Shown here one piece after another: positions 15,621-24,365 of a DNA stretch of 64,000 bases (positions are counted from its first letter, which is position 1; every line of letters starts with the position of its first letter). The stretch is taken from positions 1-64,000 of the forward strand of contig QHRW01000113.1 in assembly GCA_003220265.1 (NCBI GenBank), written 5' to 3'. The notes under the pieces are model-generated. The model did no database searches. It had not been told where the DNA came from and saw nothing but the letters and a program-made list of their open reading frames with translations. The stretch comes from Candidatus Rokuibacteriota bacterium. Lineage in GTDB: Bacteria > Methylomirabilota > Methylomirabilia > Rokubacteriales > CSP1-6. A program made the position numbers and the translations under genes.

Positions 15621-16446
15621 GCTCCTCCTCGGTCTCCTCGCTCTCCTCGACCTGGTTGATGCGCGGGGGCAGCGGCAGCAGGTAGAGCGGATTGTAGACC
15701 GAGCCGTCGTGCCGGATCTCGAAGTGCAGATGATAGGACGTCGCGCGTCCGGTGCGCCCGATCGTCGCGATGGGATCGCCGGCGGCCACGCGCGTGCCGG
15801 CATCGACGAGATTCTCCTCGTTGTGCGCGTACACGGTGAGGAATCCGCCGTCGTGCTCGATCTTCACCACGCGGCCGTAGCGCGGCTCGCGATCGCTGGT
15901 GATCACGACGCCGCCGGCGGCGGCGAAGACGGCCGCGCCGCGCCCGGCCTTGATGTCGATGCCGCGGTGCCAGCCGGAACGGCGGCGGCCGAACGTGGAA
16001 GTGATGGGGCCCTCCACCGGCCACGCGAACATCGGCGAGACGTCGATGAAGTCGGGGACGAAGAGCATGAGGTTGCGAGGGCCGCAGCACCGCGGCGGGC
16101 GGCAGCAGGCGCGCGCTTCGCGCACGGCGGTGTCCTTCGGCTTCACGCGCTCGCCGGGCGGCGTCGAGGCAAGCGCGCTGCTCGGATTCGGCACGACCAC
16201 GCGCTGGCCGATGCGCAGCACGCCGCTGTCGTCACCGAGGTTGTTGGCCGCCACCAGCGCCGCCACGCTGACGCCGTAGCGCGCCGCGATCCCGGTCAGC
16301 GTGTCGCCGCGCACGACGACGTGCACGCGTGTCTCGGCGGCCGGGGCGGGAGCACGCTTGGTGTCGGCGGCGTGGACGCCGCCGGCCAGGAGGACGAGCG
16401 CGGCCACCGCCACGTACCGTGCACGTACGCTCCGAGGGTGGATCAC
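15613..16446 (-). CDS. nlpD: NlpD-like LysM / M23 peptidase-domain protein
   Basis: 277 residues from GTG 16446, in a GTGA overlap with the acylphosphatase stop. A signal peptide ([17 protein letters not shown]) precedes a LysM peptidoglycan-binding domain ([20 protein letters not shown] ... IGQRVVVP). The C-terminal M23 domain keeps the zinc ligands in [11 protein letters not shown] (H and D) and YHLHFEI (HxH), so it may be an active endopeptidase, unlike enterobacterial NlpD. A Cys-rich linker (CCRPPRCCG) is unusual. Probably a cell-separation or amidase-activating protein in the periplasm. Confidence 0.88.
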   Translation of the reverse strand: MIHPRSVRARYVAVAALVLLAGGVHAADTKRAPAPAAETRVHVVVRGDTLTGIAARYGVSVAALVAANNLGDDSGVLRIGQRVVVPNPSSALASTPPGERVKPKDTAVREARACCRPPRCCGPRNLMLFVPDFIDVSPMFAWPVEGPITSTFGRRRSGWHRGIDIKAGRGAAVFAAAGGVVITSDREPRYGRVVKIEHDGGFLTVYAHNEENLVDAGTRVAAGDPIATIGRTGRATSYHLHFEIRHDGSVYNPLYLLPLPPRINQVEESEETEEEHD

Positions 16447-16742
16447 GCCTCCTGCTCCGCGAAGCGGACGTCGAAGTCGGCAAAGCCGCCGGTCGCATCC
16501 GTCCAGCGCACGTCCACGCGCTCGACCTTCGACAGCGGCGGGCCCTGCTCCAGCGCCCGCACCAGCTCCTCGATGCGGGCGCGCGGGCCCTCGGCACGCA
16601 GGCGCACGCGGCCGTCGCGCAGGTTCATGACCCATCCGCCCAGGCCGAGCCGGGACGCACGGCGGCGGGCGTAGTCGCGGTAACCCACGCCCTGCACGCG
16701 GCCTTCGATCAGGATCTCGGCGGCGGTGTCCGGTGCGCTCAT
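16443..16742 (-). CDS. acyP: Acylphosphatase
   Basis: 99 residues, the normal family length. The phosphate-binding loop is GRVQGVGYRDYARRRA with catalytic Arg at GYR. The second catalytic residue, Asn, is in GWVMNLRDG. It hydrolyses acyl phosphates in the cytoplasm. It overlaps the following NlpD-like gene by 4 nt and is inserted between pcm and nlpD compared with the enterobacterial order. Confidence 0.92.
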   Translation of the reverse strand: MSAPDTAAEILIEGRVQGVGYRDYARRRASRLGLGGWVMNLRDGRVRLRAEGPRARIEELVRALEQGPPLSKVERVDVRWTDATGGFADFDVRFAEQEA

Positions 16743-16795
16743 GGCGAGGTCGCCCCCCCGCCGGCCGGCGGTCGTCGACCGGCAGGAGGCGACGA

Positions 16796-16872
<77 letters not shown>

Positions 16873-16913
16873 ATGTGACCGGGCCATTGTACACGACCGC
16901 CGCCGCCCGGGCC

Positions 16914-17591
16914 TCATGGCTCCCAGGCGTACTTGCCCACCAGCTTCACGAACTTGCACTCGCTATGGGCGCGCTCCCGGATCTGCCCGTCGACCCGCTC
17001 GACGAGCGTGAGGACCTGGTTGTCGGTGCTGCCGACGGGCAGCACCATCCGCCCGCCCTCGGCGAGCTGCTGGACCAGCGGCGGCGGCACCGCCGGGCCG
17101 CCCGCCGTGACGATGATGCGATCGAACGGTGCCTGGTCGGGCCAGCCGAGCGTGCCGTTACCCACCCGCACCCAGACGTTGTCGTAGCCCAGCGCCTCCA
17201 GCGTGGCCCGGGCCCGCTCGGCCAGGCGCGGCAGCCGCTCGATCGAGCAGACACGGCGGGCCAGCTCGGCCAGCACCGCAGTCTGATACCCGGAGCCGGT
17301 GCCGACCTCCAGCACCTTCTCGCGCCCGGTCAGCTCCAGCAGCGAAGTCATGAGCCCGACGATGAAGGGCTGGGAGATCGTCTGCTCCTCGCCGATGGGC
17401 AGCGGATGATCGCCGTAGGCGCGCTCGCGCAGCGCCTCCTGGACGAAGCGGTGGCGCGGCACGCGGCCCAGCGCGCCGACGACGCGGGGATCGGTCACCC
17501 CGCGGGCGACGAGCTGGTCTTCCACCATGCGCTCGCGCTCGCGGCCGTAGCGGCCGTCGTCGCGCTCCATCTCGCCGTGGCCGCGCTCCAC
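16914..17591 (-). CDS. pcm: Protein-L-isoaspartate O-methyltransferase
   Basis: 225 residues from GTG 17591, adjacent to the surE stop. It has PCMT signatures: VPRHRFV, then the substrate-binding EEQTISQPFIVGLM, SAM motif I VLEVGTGSGYQTAVLAELA, and FDRIIVTAGG. It methylates isoaspartyl residues to start repair of damaged proteins, using S-adenosylmethionine in the cytoplasm. The neighbourhood (surE before it, nlpD and rpoS after) matches the stationary-phase cluster of Proteobacteria. Confidence 0.95.
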   Translation of the reverse strand: MERGHGEMERDDGRYGRERERMVEDQLVARGVTDPRVVGALGRVPRHRFVQEALRERAYGDHPLPIGEEQTISQPFIVGLMTSLLELTGREKVLEVGTGSGYQTAVLAELARRVCSIERLPRLAERARATLEALGYDNVWVRVGNGTLGWPDQAPFDRIIVTAGGPAVPPPLVQQLAEGGRMVLPVGSTDNQVLTLVERVDGQIRERAHSECKFVKLVGKYAWEP

Positions 17592-18401
17592 TCAGCGCCT
17601 CCGCGTTCGCTTGCGCACGGCGGGCGCCGCCGGCACGGCGGCCTCGCGACGACGAAGCTGGCCGTCGAGCGCCGGCGCCCAGTCGGTCATGACGGCCAGC
17701 GCACGGTGATTGGTGAGGTCGAGATGCAGCGGCGTGACGGCGACGAAGCCGTCGTGGACGGCGCCCATGTCGGTTCCGTCGAGCGCCTCCCACGTGGGCT
17801 CGCCGGTGCCGAGCCAGTAGTGTGTGCGCCCGCGCGGGTCCACGTGCTCGACGATCTTGTCGCTGTACACGCGATGCCCGAGCCGCGTGAAGCGCAAGCC
17901 CCGCGGCTCGCCGGCCGGCACGTTCACGTTGAGCAGCGTCTTCGGCGGCAGGCCCTCGACCAGCGCCCGCATGGCCACCAGCCGCGCCACGCGCGCCGCC
18001 GCCGTGAACTGGTCGTGGCCGTCCATCAGCGAGAACGCGAGCGACGGCACCCCGAGCAGCGTGCCCTCCATGGCCGCCGAGACCGTCCCCGAGTACGTCA
18101 CGTCGTCACCCAGGTTGGAGCCATGATTGATCCCGGACGCGATCAGCGCCGGCCGCTCCGGCAGGAAGCCAAGGACGCCCAGGTTGACGCAATCCGACGG
18201 CGTCCCGTTGAGCGAGAACCGCCGCTCGCCCAGCCGGCGGGGCCGCAGCGGCAAGTGCATGGTCAGGGCGTGCCCGCATGCGCTCTGCTCCCGCTCGGGC
18301 GCAATGATCCACACCTCACCCAAGGGCTCCAAAGCCTCCGCCAGCGCCACCAGTCCCGCCGCATGCACGCCATCATCATTGGTGACCAGCAGGACCGCCA
18401 T
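17592..18401 (-). CDS. surE: 5'/3'-nucleotidase SurE
   Basis: 269 residues starting MAVLLVTNDDG, with the metal-binding Asp-Asp pair. SGINHGSNLGDDVTYSGTV provides further metal and phosphate contacts, and NGTPSDCV is typical of the family. It dephosphorylates nucleoside monophosphates. A basic tail (RKRTRRR) extends beyond the usual end. It is followed directly by pcm. Confidence 0.95.
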   Translation of the reverse strand: MAVLLVTNDDGVHAAGLVALAEALEPLGEVWIIAPEREQSACGHALTMHLPLRPRRLGERRFSLNGTPSDCVNLGVLGFLPERPALIASGINHGSNLGDDVTYSGTVSAAMEGTLLGVPSLAFSLMDGHDQFTAAARVARLVAMRALVEGLPPKTLLNVNVPAGEPRGLRFTRLGHRVYSDKIVEHVDPRGRTHYWLGTGEPTWEALDGTDMGAVHDGFVAVTPLHLDLTNHRALAVMTDWAPALDGQLRRREAAVPAAPAVRKRTRRR

Positions 18402-18438
18402 GGTGGAAAAATGCTACCACGCACGCTGCAGATGTCGG

Positions 18439-18478
18439 CGCGTTCGAGCGGCGGCTTTGCCGCCGCAATCCTGTCCTT
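18439..18478 (-). repeat. Dispersed hairpin repeat, copy upstream of surE
   Basis: About 40 bases, nearly identical to 29073-29112 at the mutS/mutL junction. The stem GGCGGC-TTT-GCCGCC here becomes GCGGGC-TTT-GCCCGC in the other copy, a compensatory change that keeps pairing. Flanks shared by both are CGCGTTC..GAGCG and CGCAATCCTGTCCT. In both cases the element lies just 5' of a minus-strand gene. Confidence 0.6.
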
Positions 18479-18534
18479 GTTCTGGGGGGTGGCAGGGAGG
18501 AGCCGCGCCGCAGGTGCGGCGACGACCGTCGGAC

Positions 18535-18553
18535 GGGGGGCAAAGCCCCCCGC
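18535..18553 (-). terminator. Strong hairpin after tRNA-Pro(GGG)
   Basis: CGGGGGGC (18535-18542) pairs perfectly with GCCCCCCG (18546-18553) around AAA. It begins 9 bases past the tRNA 3' end in the direction of transcription. There is no U-run, so factor-independent termination is uncertain; it may instead aid 3' processing. Confidence 0.45.
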
Positions 18554-18561
18554 CGAGGTTA

Positions 18562-18638
18562 TGGTCGGGGCGACTGGATTTGAACCAGCGACCACCGGAC
18601 CCCCAGTCCGGTGCGCTACCGGGCTGCGCTACGCCCCG
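18562..18638 (-). tRNA. tRNA-Pro (anticodon GGG)
   Basis: Minus-strand acceptor CGGGGCG (5' end at 18638) pairs with CGCCCCG. The anticodon stem-loop is CCGGA-CTGGGGG-TCCGG, anticodon GGG. The T arm is CTGGTTCAAATCCAG, and CCA is encoded at 18564-18562. It follows the MerR gene, an arrangement (ihfA, merR-like, tRNA-Pro) common in Proteobacteria. Confidence 0.95.
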
Positions 18639-18656
18639 ATGTCAGCGAAGACTCAA

Positions 18657-18662
18657 CTTATA
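18657..18662 (-). promoter_or_regulatory. Possible -10 element for tRNA-Pro(GGG)
   Basis: TATAAG on the minus strand, 18 bases before the tRNA 5' end, in otherwise GC-rich DNA. I could not find a matching -35 box. Confidence 0.3.
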
Positions 18663-18733
18663 CCATGGCTTTCGGGAGGGGTGGGGCGGCCGGGAGTCGT
18701 CCTTTGTGCGTTCTCAGGGCCTGCGTATTCGGG

Positions 18734-19096
18734 TCAGGGCTTCAGGCGCTCGCGCAGCGCCGTCAGGCGGTCGCGGACGCGGCGCAGGGCGTCGGCGTAG
18801 GCAGTCTCGCGCAGGCCGAGCTCGAGCTGGTTGGTCTTGCGCGAGTCGGCGAGGAGGCGTTTCTTGGCGCCCTCCAGCGTGAGGCGCTCGTCGTAGAGCA
18901 GCGTCTTGATGCGCTGGACGAGCTCGACGTCGCGCGGCCGGTAGAGGCGCTGGCCGGCCGGGTTCTTCTTGGGCCGGAGCAGCTTGAACTCCGACTCCCA
19001 GTACCGGAGGACGTAGGCCGGCACCTCCGTGATCTGCTCGACCTCGCCGATCCGGTAGTACAGCTTCTCGGCGGCGTCGGGGACCACGACACTCAC
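18734..19096 (-). CDS. MerR-family transcriptional regulator
   Basis: 120 residues from GTG 19096, in a GTGA overlap with ihfA. The N-terminal MerR helix-turn-helix reads YYRIGEVEQITEVPAYVLRY, with the wing PAGQRLYRPRDVELVQRIK. A dimerisation helix follows (LTLEGAKKRLL). No cysteine-based metal site or ligand domain is present. It is the small regulator regularly found after ihfA in Proteobacteria; its targets are unknown. Confidence 0.88.
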   Translation of the reverse strand: MSVVVPDAAEKLYYRIGEVEQITEVPAYVLRYWESEFKLLRPKKNPAGQRLYRPRDVELVQRIKTLLYDERLTLEGAKKRLLADSRKTNQLELGLRETAYADALRRVRDRLTALRERLKP

Positions 19097-19374
19097 TGTG
19101 CGCCGGCGTTGATCCGCTGCTTCAGGCCCTTGCTGGGCTTGAACGTGAGCACCTTGCGCGCGGTGATCTCGATGCTGTCGCCCGTCTGGGGATTGCGACC
19201 GCGCCGAGAGGCCTTGCGCCGGATGCGGAAGTGTCCGAAGCCCACGATCTTCACGTCCTCGCCCTTCTCGAAGCAGCGGAAGATGATGTCGAAGACCGAC
19301 TCGACGACCGAGGCCGACTGCCGCTTCGACAGGCCGTGATTGGCGACCGCGTTGACCAGATCGTTCTTGGTCAC
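19093..19374 (-). CDS. ihfA: Integration host factor alpha subunit (HU/IHF family)
   Basis: 93 residues from GTG 19374. The HU/IHF fold is clear: MTKNDLVNAVANHGLSKRQS, VKIVGFGHFRIRRKASRRGR and the DNA-intercalating arm NPQTGDSIEI. A perfect Shine-Dalgarno (AAGGAGGTGA) lies 11-12 bases upstream, a rather long spacing. It bends DNA in the nucleoid, presumably as a heterodimer with the homologue at 32190-32465. Assignment to alpha rests on the merR/tRNA-Pro context. Confidence 0.9.
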   Translation of the reverse strand: MTKNDLVNAVANHGLSKRQSASVVESVFDIIFRCFEKGEDVKIVGFGHFRIRRKASRRGRNPQTGDSIEITARKVLTFKPSKGLKQRINAGAQ

Positions 19375-19402
19375 TGGGAAGCGTCACCTCCTTCGGGGTG
19401 AC

Positions 19403-20710
19403 TCACTGGTCGCCCCGCGCGATGTACGGCTTGTAACCCTTGGCCTCGAGCTGGCGCGCGGCCTCCTGGGCCGCGACGCGGTCGGAAAACGCGCCCACGC
19501 GCACGCGGTGCAGCCCGCTGCCGCCTTCGCTGACGGCCGGTGTACTGGGAGCCGACGCCGACGGCGCGGCCGAGCCGGCGGTGCGTCGCACCTGGACCTT
19601 GAAGCCCTCGACGGCGAGATCCTTCGACAGCGCCACGGCGTCGCGCAGTGGCAGGCTCGGCTTGACGAGCATGCCGGCGCCCGACGCCTCGGCGGAGAGC
19701 CCCTTGGCGGACAACCGCTTCGTCAGCTCGTCCGGCGTCTGGCCGCTGACGATCACGTCGTACTGATCGGAGCCCGGATCCGTGCTCGGCGCCTTCGTGG
19801 CCACGGGCGCTTTCGGCGCACTCCTGGCAGCGGCACTGCCGCGCGTGAGCGACTCTTCCACCTTGAAGTTGTCCTCGCGCAGCTTGGCGGCCAGACGCCT
19901 CGCGGTCTCGGCGTCCTTGAACGCGCCCACCTGCACCCAGTACGTGCCGCTTCCCGTCGCGCTCGCGGCCGTGGCGGTCGTCGCCGCACGCTTCGGCGTC
20001 GGCGTGGACTTGGCGGCGACGGCGGGTTTGGCGTCGTCCTTCGACGCGGTGGCGGGCTTCGCGCCGTCCGACTTTGCGAGCGGCTCCGGCTTGACTGTCG
20101 GGCTGGACTTCGCGGTTGTGTCCGCCTTCGCCGTCATCTCAGGCTTGGCCGCCGTTGCGGGCCGCGCCGTCGTGCTCGGCTTCGCCGTCGTGTCGGGCTT
20201 CGTCGTCGTGTCGGGCTTGGCTGTCGTGTCGGGCTTGGCCGACGGCTCCGGCTTCGTCGGCAGCGGCTTCACCGTCGGCACCGACGGGGTGGTCTCCGTC
20301 ACGGCCATGGCGCTCTTGCTCTTCGTGTCCGCGGGCGCGGCTGCCGTCTTCGGCTCGACCTTGGGAACGCTCGGCTTCGTCTCCACCGGCCGCGCGCTCG
20401 GCGGCGCGGGTGTGGGCGCCACCGTCGGCGCCGGCGCGGGAATCAGCGTCGAGTCCTTCTTCTCCGACGTCGAAGACGAGTCGGAAACGGATGACGGACT
20501 CGGCGTTGACGGAATCATCGGCGGCTTCGTCGCGACGGCGGGCCGCGACGGCGGCGGATTCATCCAGTCGAGCACGTACGGAATCGCCACCGCGCCGATG
20601 ATGCCGATGACGATCACCACGAGGACGACGCGGAACCAGGTCGCCGCGAAGACCGACCGCGGCGGGACTTCCTCGTACAGCTCTTCGTTCGGGTCGTCGT
20701 GCTCGCTCAC
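19403..20710 (-). CDS. SPOR-domain membrane protein with long repetitive linker
   Basis: 435 residues from GTG 20710. A cytoplasmic acidic head, one membrane span (VVLVVIVIGIIGAVAIPYVL), then about 200 residues of Pro/Thr/Lys/Ala linker built from KPDTTAKPDTT-like repeats. Two SPOR-type motifs follow: YWVQVGAFKDAETARRLAAK near residue 265 and HRVRVGAFSDRVAAQEAARQ at the C-terminus. SPOR domains bind glycan strands stripped of stem peptides at the division site, so this is probably an FtsN/DedD-like envelope division protein. It is transcribed between the DUF3047 gene and ihfA. Confidence 0.85.
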   Translation of the reverse strand: MSEHDDPNEELYEEVPPRSVFAATWFRVVLVVIVIGIIGAVAIPYVLDWMNPPPSRPAVATKPPMIPSTPSPSSVSDSSSTSEKKDSTLIPAPAPTVAPTPAPPSARPVETKPSVPKVEPKTAAAPADTKSKSAMAVTETTPSVPTVKPLPTKPEPSAKPDTTAKPDTTTKPDTTAKPSTTARPATAAKPEMTAKADTTAKSSPTVKPEPLAKSDGAKPATASKDDAKPAVAAKSTPTPKRAATTATAASATGSGTYWVQVGAFKDAETARRLAAKLREDNFKVEESLTRGSAAARSAPKAPVATKAPSTDPGSDQYDVIVSGQTPDELTKRLSAKGLSAEASGAGMLVKPSLPLRDAVALSKDLAVEGFKVQVRRTAGSAAPSASAPSTPAVSEGGSGLHRVRVGAFSDRVAAQEAARQLEAKGYKPYIARGDQ

Positions 20711-20750
20711 CAAGGCCTCGGTGTCACACGCTTGACCTTCGTCATGCGGC

Positions 20751-21671
20751 TCATCTTAGCATGGTGATAGGGATTTCCATGCCTGCCACGCCGGGCCGGA
20801 GGAAGGTCAGGTCCCCGAACAGGGCCTCGGCCTCCCCCCCGGTATCGTTGGTGTCGATCATCAGGGCCACCTTCCCCACCCGGGGGGCCGGGCGGCCGAA
20901 CAGGGTCTGGTAGTCCTGGGCCACGTTGCGTACCTGGCGCTGCCAGGTGTCGAGCCGGGCCGTCCCTGACTCGACCACGATGATCCGGACGTTGGGCGCC
21001 TTGGCGTTCTTGACCGTGGTGCCGATGGGCGCGTGGCTGTCCCACACGTAGCCGAGCACGTCGCTGGAGGTCTGCGGCGCCGGCCAGCGCGGAAAGATCA
21101 CGTAGACCTGCGCGGCCTGATCGTCGCGGGTGGGATCACGCACGTCCCCGGCCGTCGGCAGCCGCGTGACCTTCCACGACCACGCCAGCGTGGAGTACTG
21201 ACGCACGTCGAGCACGACGTCGCGATGCAGCGCGAACGACGTGCGGTCGCTGCGCAGCCGCAGCGCCACGCGGCCCTCGTTGCGCACCAGCTCGACGGAG
21301 GCGTCGCCCACGAACTCCTTCAGCTCCCAGCCGTGCGGCGTGCCCGGGGCCGGCAGGTGGCCGGGCATATCGTCGGTGATCGGCACGCGCACGCGCCCCT
21401 GCCCGTCGGGGACGGGCACGCGCGGCGCCGGCAGCGACGCCGAGACCACGTGGCCCACGGACGGCGCCGCCGTCGCGGTTGCGAAGCCGGACGGCATCGG
21501 CAGCGCGAACGGTGTCGGCGGCGGGAAGGCCGCGCTGCGGCTCGGCTGGCCGAAGTAGAAGGCGCGGTGACGCGGGTTCGAGAGCAGGACGCCGGCGCCG
21601 GCCGCCACGAGCAGGACGACGCCGAGCGCGATCTTGAAGCCGGCCGCGCGACTCTGGCGCCGCCGCTTCAG
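20751..21671 (-). CDS. DUF3047 exported protein, probable CTG start
   Basis: 306 residues if started at CTG 21671, which overlaps the der stop as CTGA. The N-terminus would be (M)KRRRQSRAAGFKIALGVVLL, a textbook signal anchor; no ATG, GTG or TTG occurs before the span. The mature part has a DUF3047 look: beta-rich with ALHRDVVLDVRQYSTLAWSW, DDQAAQVYVIFPRWP and VGKVALMIDTNDTGGEAEAL. It is probably a periplasmic beta-sandwich of unknown, possibly carbohydrate-binding role. It is coupled to der. Confidence 0.8.
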   Translation of the reverse strand: MKRRRQSRAAGFKIALGVVLLVAAGAGVLLSNPRHRAFYFGQPSRSAAFPPPTPFALPMPSGFATATAAPSVGHVVSASLPAPRVPVPDGQGRVRVPITDDMPGHLPAPGTPHGWELKEFVGDASVELVRNEGRVALRLRSDRTSFALHRDVVLDVRQYSTLAWSWKVTRLPTAGDVRDPTRDDQAAQVYVIFPRWPAPQTSSDVLGYVWDSHAPIGTTVKNAKAPNVRIIVVESGTARLDTWQRQVRNVAQDYQTLFGRPAPRVGKVALMIDTNDTGGEAEALFGDLTFLRPGVAGMEIPITMLR

Positions 21672-23041
21672 CGTCGCGCTCCGCGCCGCGCGCGGGTGGT
21701 GGGCGCGCGGCGCAACGAGAGCCGGATCGGCGAGCCGGTAAGGCCGAAGGCCAGGCGCAGCGAGCGCACGAGATAGCGCTCGTAGGAAAAATGGACCTCG
21801 TCGGGGCGATTCACGCGCAGCGCGAACGTGGGCGGCGCCACGCTGACCTGGCTCGCGGAGCCGAGCGTCAGCGGCTCGCCGCGCACGGAGATCGGCCGAC
21901 GCTCGATCGCCCGGCGCAGCGTCTCGGTGACGTCGCCGGCCGGCAGCCGCCGCTGCGCCTCGGCGGCCACCTGGTCCACCGTGTCGAAGAGATCGGGCAC
22001 GCCGTCGCCGAGGGTGGCCGACGTGAAGCACACCGGCGCGTAGTCGAGGAACGGCAGCCGCTCGCGCAGCTGCTCGACCACCTCGGCCTTGCGCACCATG
22101 CCGTGCGGTACGAGGTCCCACTTGTTGACGACGATCACCACCGCGCGGCCCGCCTCGTGAGCATAGCCGCCGATGTGCGCGTCCTGCGCCGTGAGCCCTT
22201 CCGAGGCGTCGAGCACGAGCAGGGCCACCTGGCAACGCTCGAGGCTGCGGAGGGCCATCACCACCGCCAGCTTTTCGAGCGCCTCGCTGACCTTGCCCTT
22301 GCGGCGGATGCCGGCAGTGTCCACCAGGACGTAGGGACGGCCGTCGCGCTCGAAGGCCGTGTCCACGGAGTCGCGCGTGGTGCCGGGCGCCTCGTGGACC
22401 AGCACACGCTCGGCGCCGATCATCCGGTTGACGAGGGAGGACTTGCCGACGTTGGGACGGCCGATGACGGCGAGATGCACGACGCCGGAGGGCACCACCG
22501 GCGCCGACGCCGCCGGGGTGCGCGCGCGCAGGACTTCCAGCAGCTCGGCCACGCCGCGCCCGTGCTCGGCCGACACCGGCACCGGCTCGCCAAAGCCGAG
22601 GCCGTACAGCTCGGCCAGCACGCTCTCCTGCCCGCCGGCGTCCACCTTGTTGGCGGCCAGCACCACCGGCCGCTCGCTGCGCCGCAGCACGCGGGCGATC
22701 TCGGCGTCGAGCGCCGTGACGCCCGCGCGCGCGTCCACGACGTAGAGCACGAGGTCGGCCTCCTCCACGGCGGTGAGCACCTGGCGTCGCACGCCCTCGA
22801 TCAGCGGCTCCTCCGACGAGGGATCGAAGCCGCCCGTGTCGATGACGGTGGCCTGCCAGCGCTCGAAGGCGACCTGGCCGTAGAGGCGATCCCGCGTGAC
22901 GCCGGGCACGTCACGCACGATGGCGCGCCGCTGGCCGACCAGCCGGTTGAACAGCGTGGACTTGCCGACGTTGGGCCGGCCGACGATCGCAATGATAGGT
23001 CGAAGGATCGCGGACCCCCGAGCACTGCGCTCGACCACCAT
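21668..23041 (-). CDS. der: Ribosome assembly GTPase Der (EngA)
   Basis: 457 residues with two tandem G domains. The first P-loop is GRPNVGKSTLF, with DTGGF and NKVD; the second P-loop is GRPNVGKSSLVNRM, with DTAGIRRKGKV and NKWD. A KH-like C-terminal domain (FSYERYLVRSLRLAFGLTGSPIRLSLR) ends in a basic tail. Essential for 50S subunit maturation. The ATG at 23041 follows AAGG; the in-frame GTG at 23044 is equally possible. Confidence 0.96.
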   Translation of the reverse strand: MVVERSARGSAILRPIIAIVGRPNVGKSTLFNRLVGQRRAIVRDVPGVTRDRLYGQVAFERWQATVIDTGGFDPSSEEPLIEGVRRQVLTAVEEADLVLYVVDARAGVTALDAEIARVLRRSERPVVLAANKVDAGGQESVLAELYGLGFGEPVPVSAEHGRGVAELLEVLRARTPAASAPVVPSGVVHLAVIGRPNVGKSSLVNRMIGAERVLVHEAPGTTRDSVDTAFERDGRPYVLVDTAGIRRKGKVSEALEKLAVVMALRSLERCQVALLVLDASEGLTAQDAHIGGYAHEAGRAVVIVVNKWDLVPHGMVRKAEVVEQLRERLPFLDYAPVCFTSATLGDGVPDLFDTVDQVAAEAQRRLPAGDVTETLRRAIERRPISVRGEPLTLGSASQVSVAPPTFALRVNRPDEVHFSYERYLVRSLRLAFGLTGSPIRLSLRRAPTTRARRGARR

Positions 23042-23045
23042 CACC

Positions 23046-24365
23046 TTAATTTCGGCTCAACGCGTTCAGCAGCGCGCGCGGCTCCGGCTCGACCGGCACC
23101 ACCGGTACGCCGAGAGCGCGCGCGAGGTCGGCGGGCGTGAGGTCGTCGAGGAAGACGCCGTCGCCGTCGCGGAGCGCGACCGCGGGGACCAGCACGGCCT
23201 CGCCGAGGTCGCCGAGCGTGGCGAGGTGGCGCTGGATGTCCTGGCCCGCGAGGAGACCGGCCACGGCCACGCTGCCGCCGAAGAGGACGTTCGGCACGGC
23301 GACCACGCGCGCGGCAGCGCCGAGCGGCGAGGCGGCCAGCAGCCGCGCCAGCCGCGTCGCGTACATCCCACCGCTGACGACCGTCACGCGCCGGCCGGGG
23401 CGCGTCGAGCGCCGCCGCGCGAGCGCCCGCGCGAAGTCGTCCTCGAAGCGCCGCACGAGGCCGATGCCGTCCTCGGCGATCGGAAATCCCTCGTAGCACT
23501 CGGCCGCCGGCAGCGGCCGATCGGCCTGCAGGTAGACCTCGTCGCCGAGGAACACGAAGCGGCTGCCCAGCGCGGCGAGAAAGCGCGCCTGCCAGCCGTC
23601 CACGGTGTCCACCAGCGCACGCGCCTCGCCGTCCGTCAGCGTGCGCAGCGCGGGCAGCCGCTCGCGGTGACGCGTGAGACCGACGGGCACGATCGCCGTG
23701 GTGACGACATGCGGGTGCAGCGGCGTCAGCTCGTGCACCGTGCGCTCGAGGTGCGCGCCGTCGTTCCAGTCGGGGCAGAGCACGATCTGCGCATGCACCC
23801 GGATCGCCGCCTTTGCCAGCCGCTCGAGGCGCGGCAGGATCTCCACGCGATGGCGCGGCTGGCCCAGCAGGCGCCAGCGCAGCTCGGGATCCGTCGCGTG
23901 GACGGAGACGTACAGCGGCGACAGGCGCTGCTCGAGGATCCGCTCGAAGGACGCCTCGTCGAGATCGCTCAGCGTGATGTAGTTGCCGTGCAGGAACGAC
24001 AGGCGGAAGTCGTCGTCCTTGACGTAGAGGCTGCGGCGCATCCCGCGCGGGAGCTGGTGGATGAAGCAGAACACGCACTTGTTGGCGCAGGTGGCGATCT
24101 CGCCCGGCCTCGGCGCCTCCAGCTCGAGGCCGAGGTCGGCGCCCGGCCGCCGCGTGAGCGCGAGCGCGCGCCGGCGCCCCTGCCGCTCGAGCGTCAGGTC
24201 GAGGCGCTCTTCCGCACCGTAGAACTGGAAGTCGATGGCGTCGCGCAGGGCGCGGCCGTTGATCGTGAGGATCCGATCGCCCGCCGCCAGCCCGGCGGCC
24301 GCGCCCACCGTGCGGGGGCGCACCGCCGCCACCACGACGCCCTCAGTGGAAGAGCCTGGTTTCAT
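23046..24365 (-). CDS. PDZ / DUF512 radical-SAM-like iron-sulfur protein
   Basis: About 439 residues. An N-terminal PDZ-like segment (AAGLAAGDRILTINGR) precedes a cysteine cluster CANKCVFCFIHQLP, the C-x3-C-x2-C arrangement of radical SAM [4Fe-4S] enzymes. DUF512 motifs follow (LSFLHGNYITLSDL, SPLYVSVHATDPELR). Members of this family are widespread, adjacent to der and miaA-type genes, and their reaction is not established. The start is uncertain: ATG 24365 overlaps pgsA by 23 nt, while GTG 24335 would avoid it. Confidence 0.85.
   Translation of the reverse strand: MKPGSSTEGVVVAAVRPRTVGAAAGLAAGDRILTINGRALRDAIDFQFYGAEERLDLTLERQGRRRALALTRRPGADLGLELEAPRPGEIATCANKCVFCFIHQLPRGMRRSLYVKDDDFRLSFLHGNYITLSDLDEASFERILEQRLSPLYVSVHATDPELRWRLLGQPRHRVEILPRLERLAKAAIRVHAQIVLCPDWNDGAHLERTVHELTPLHPHVVTTAIVPVGLTRHRERLPALRTLTDGEARALVDTVDGWQARFLAALGSRFVFLGDEVYLQADRPLPAAECYEGFPIAEDGIGLVRRFEDDFARALARRRSTRPGRRVTVVSGGMYATRLARLLAASPLGAAARVVAVPNVLFGGSVAVAGLLAGQDIQRHLATLGDLGEAVLVPAVALRDGDGVFLDDLTPADLARALGVPVVPVEPEPRALLNALSRN

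Noticed and set aside
18440-18560. Small gene between surE and tRNA-Pro
   Set aside because: The stretch is explained by the dispersed hairpin repeat and the GC hairpin after the tRNA; frames there have no start or motif.
19340-20494. Long Arg/Gly-rich plus-strand frame
   Set aside because: It is opposite the repetitive linker of the SPOR protein; composition follows from the complement of Lys/Pro/Thr codons.
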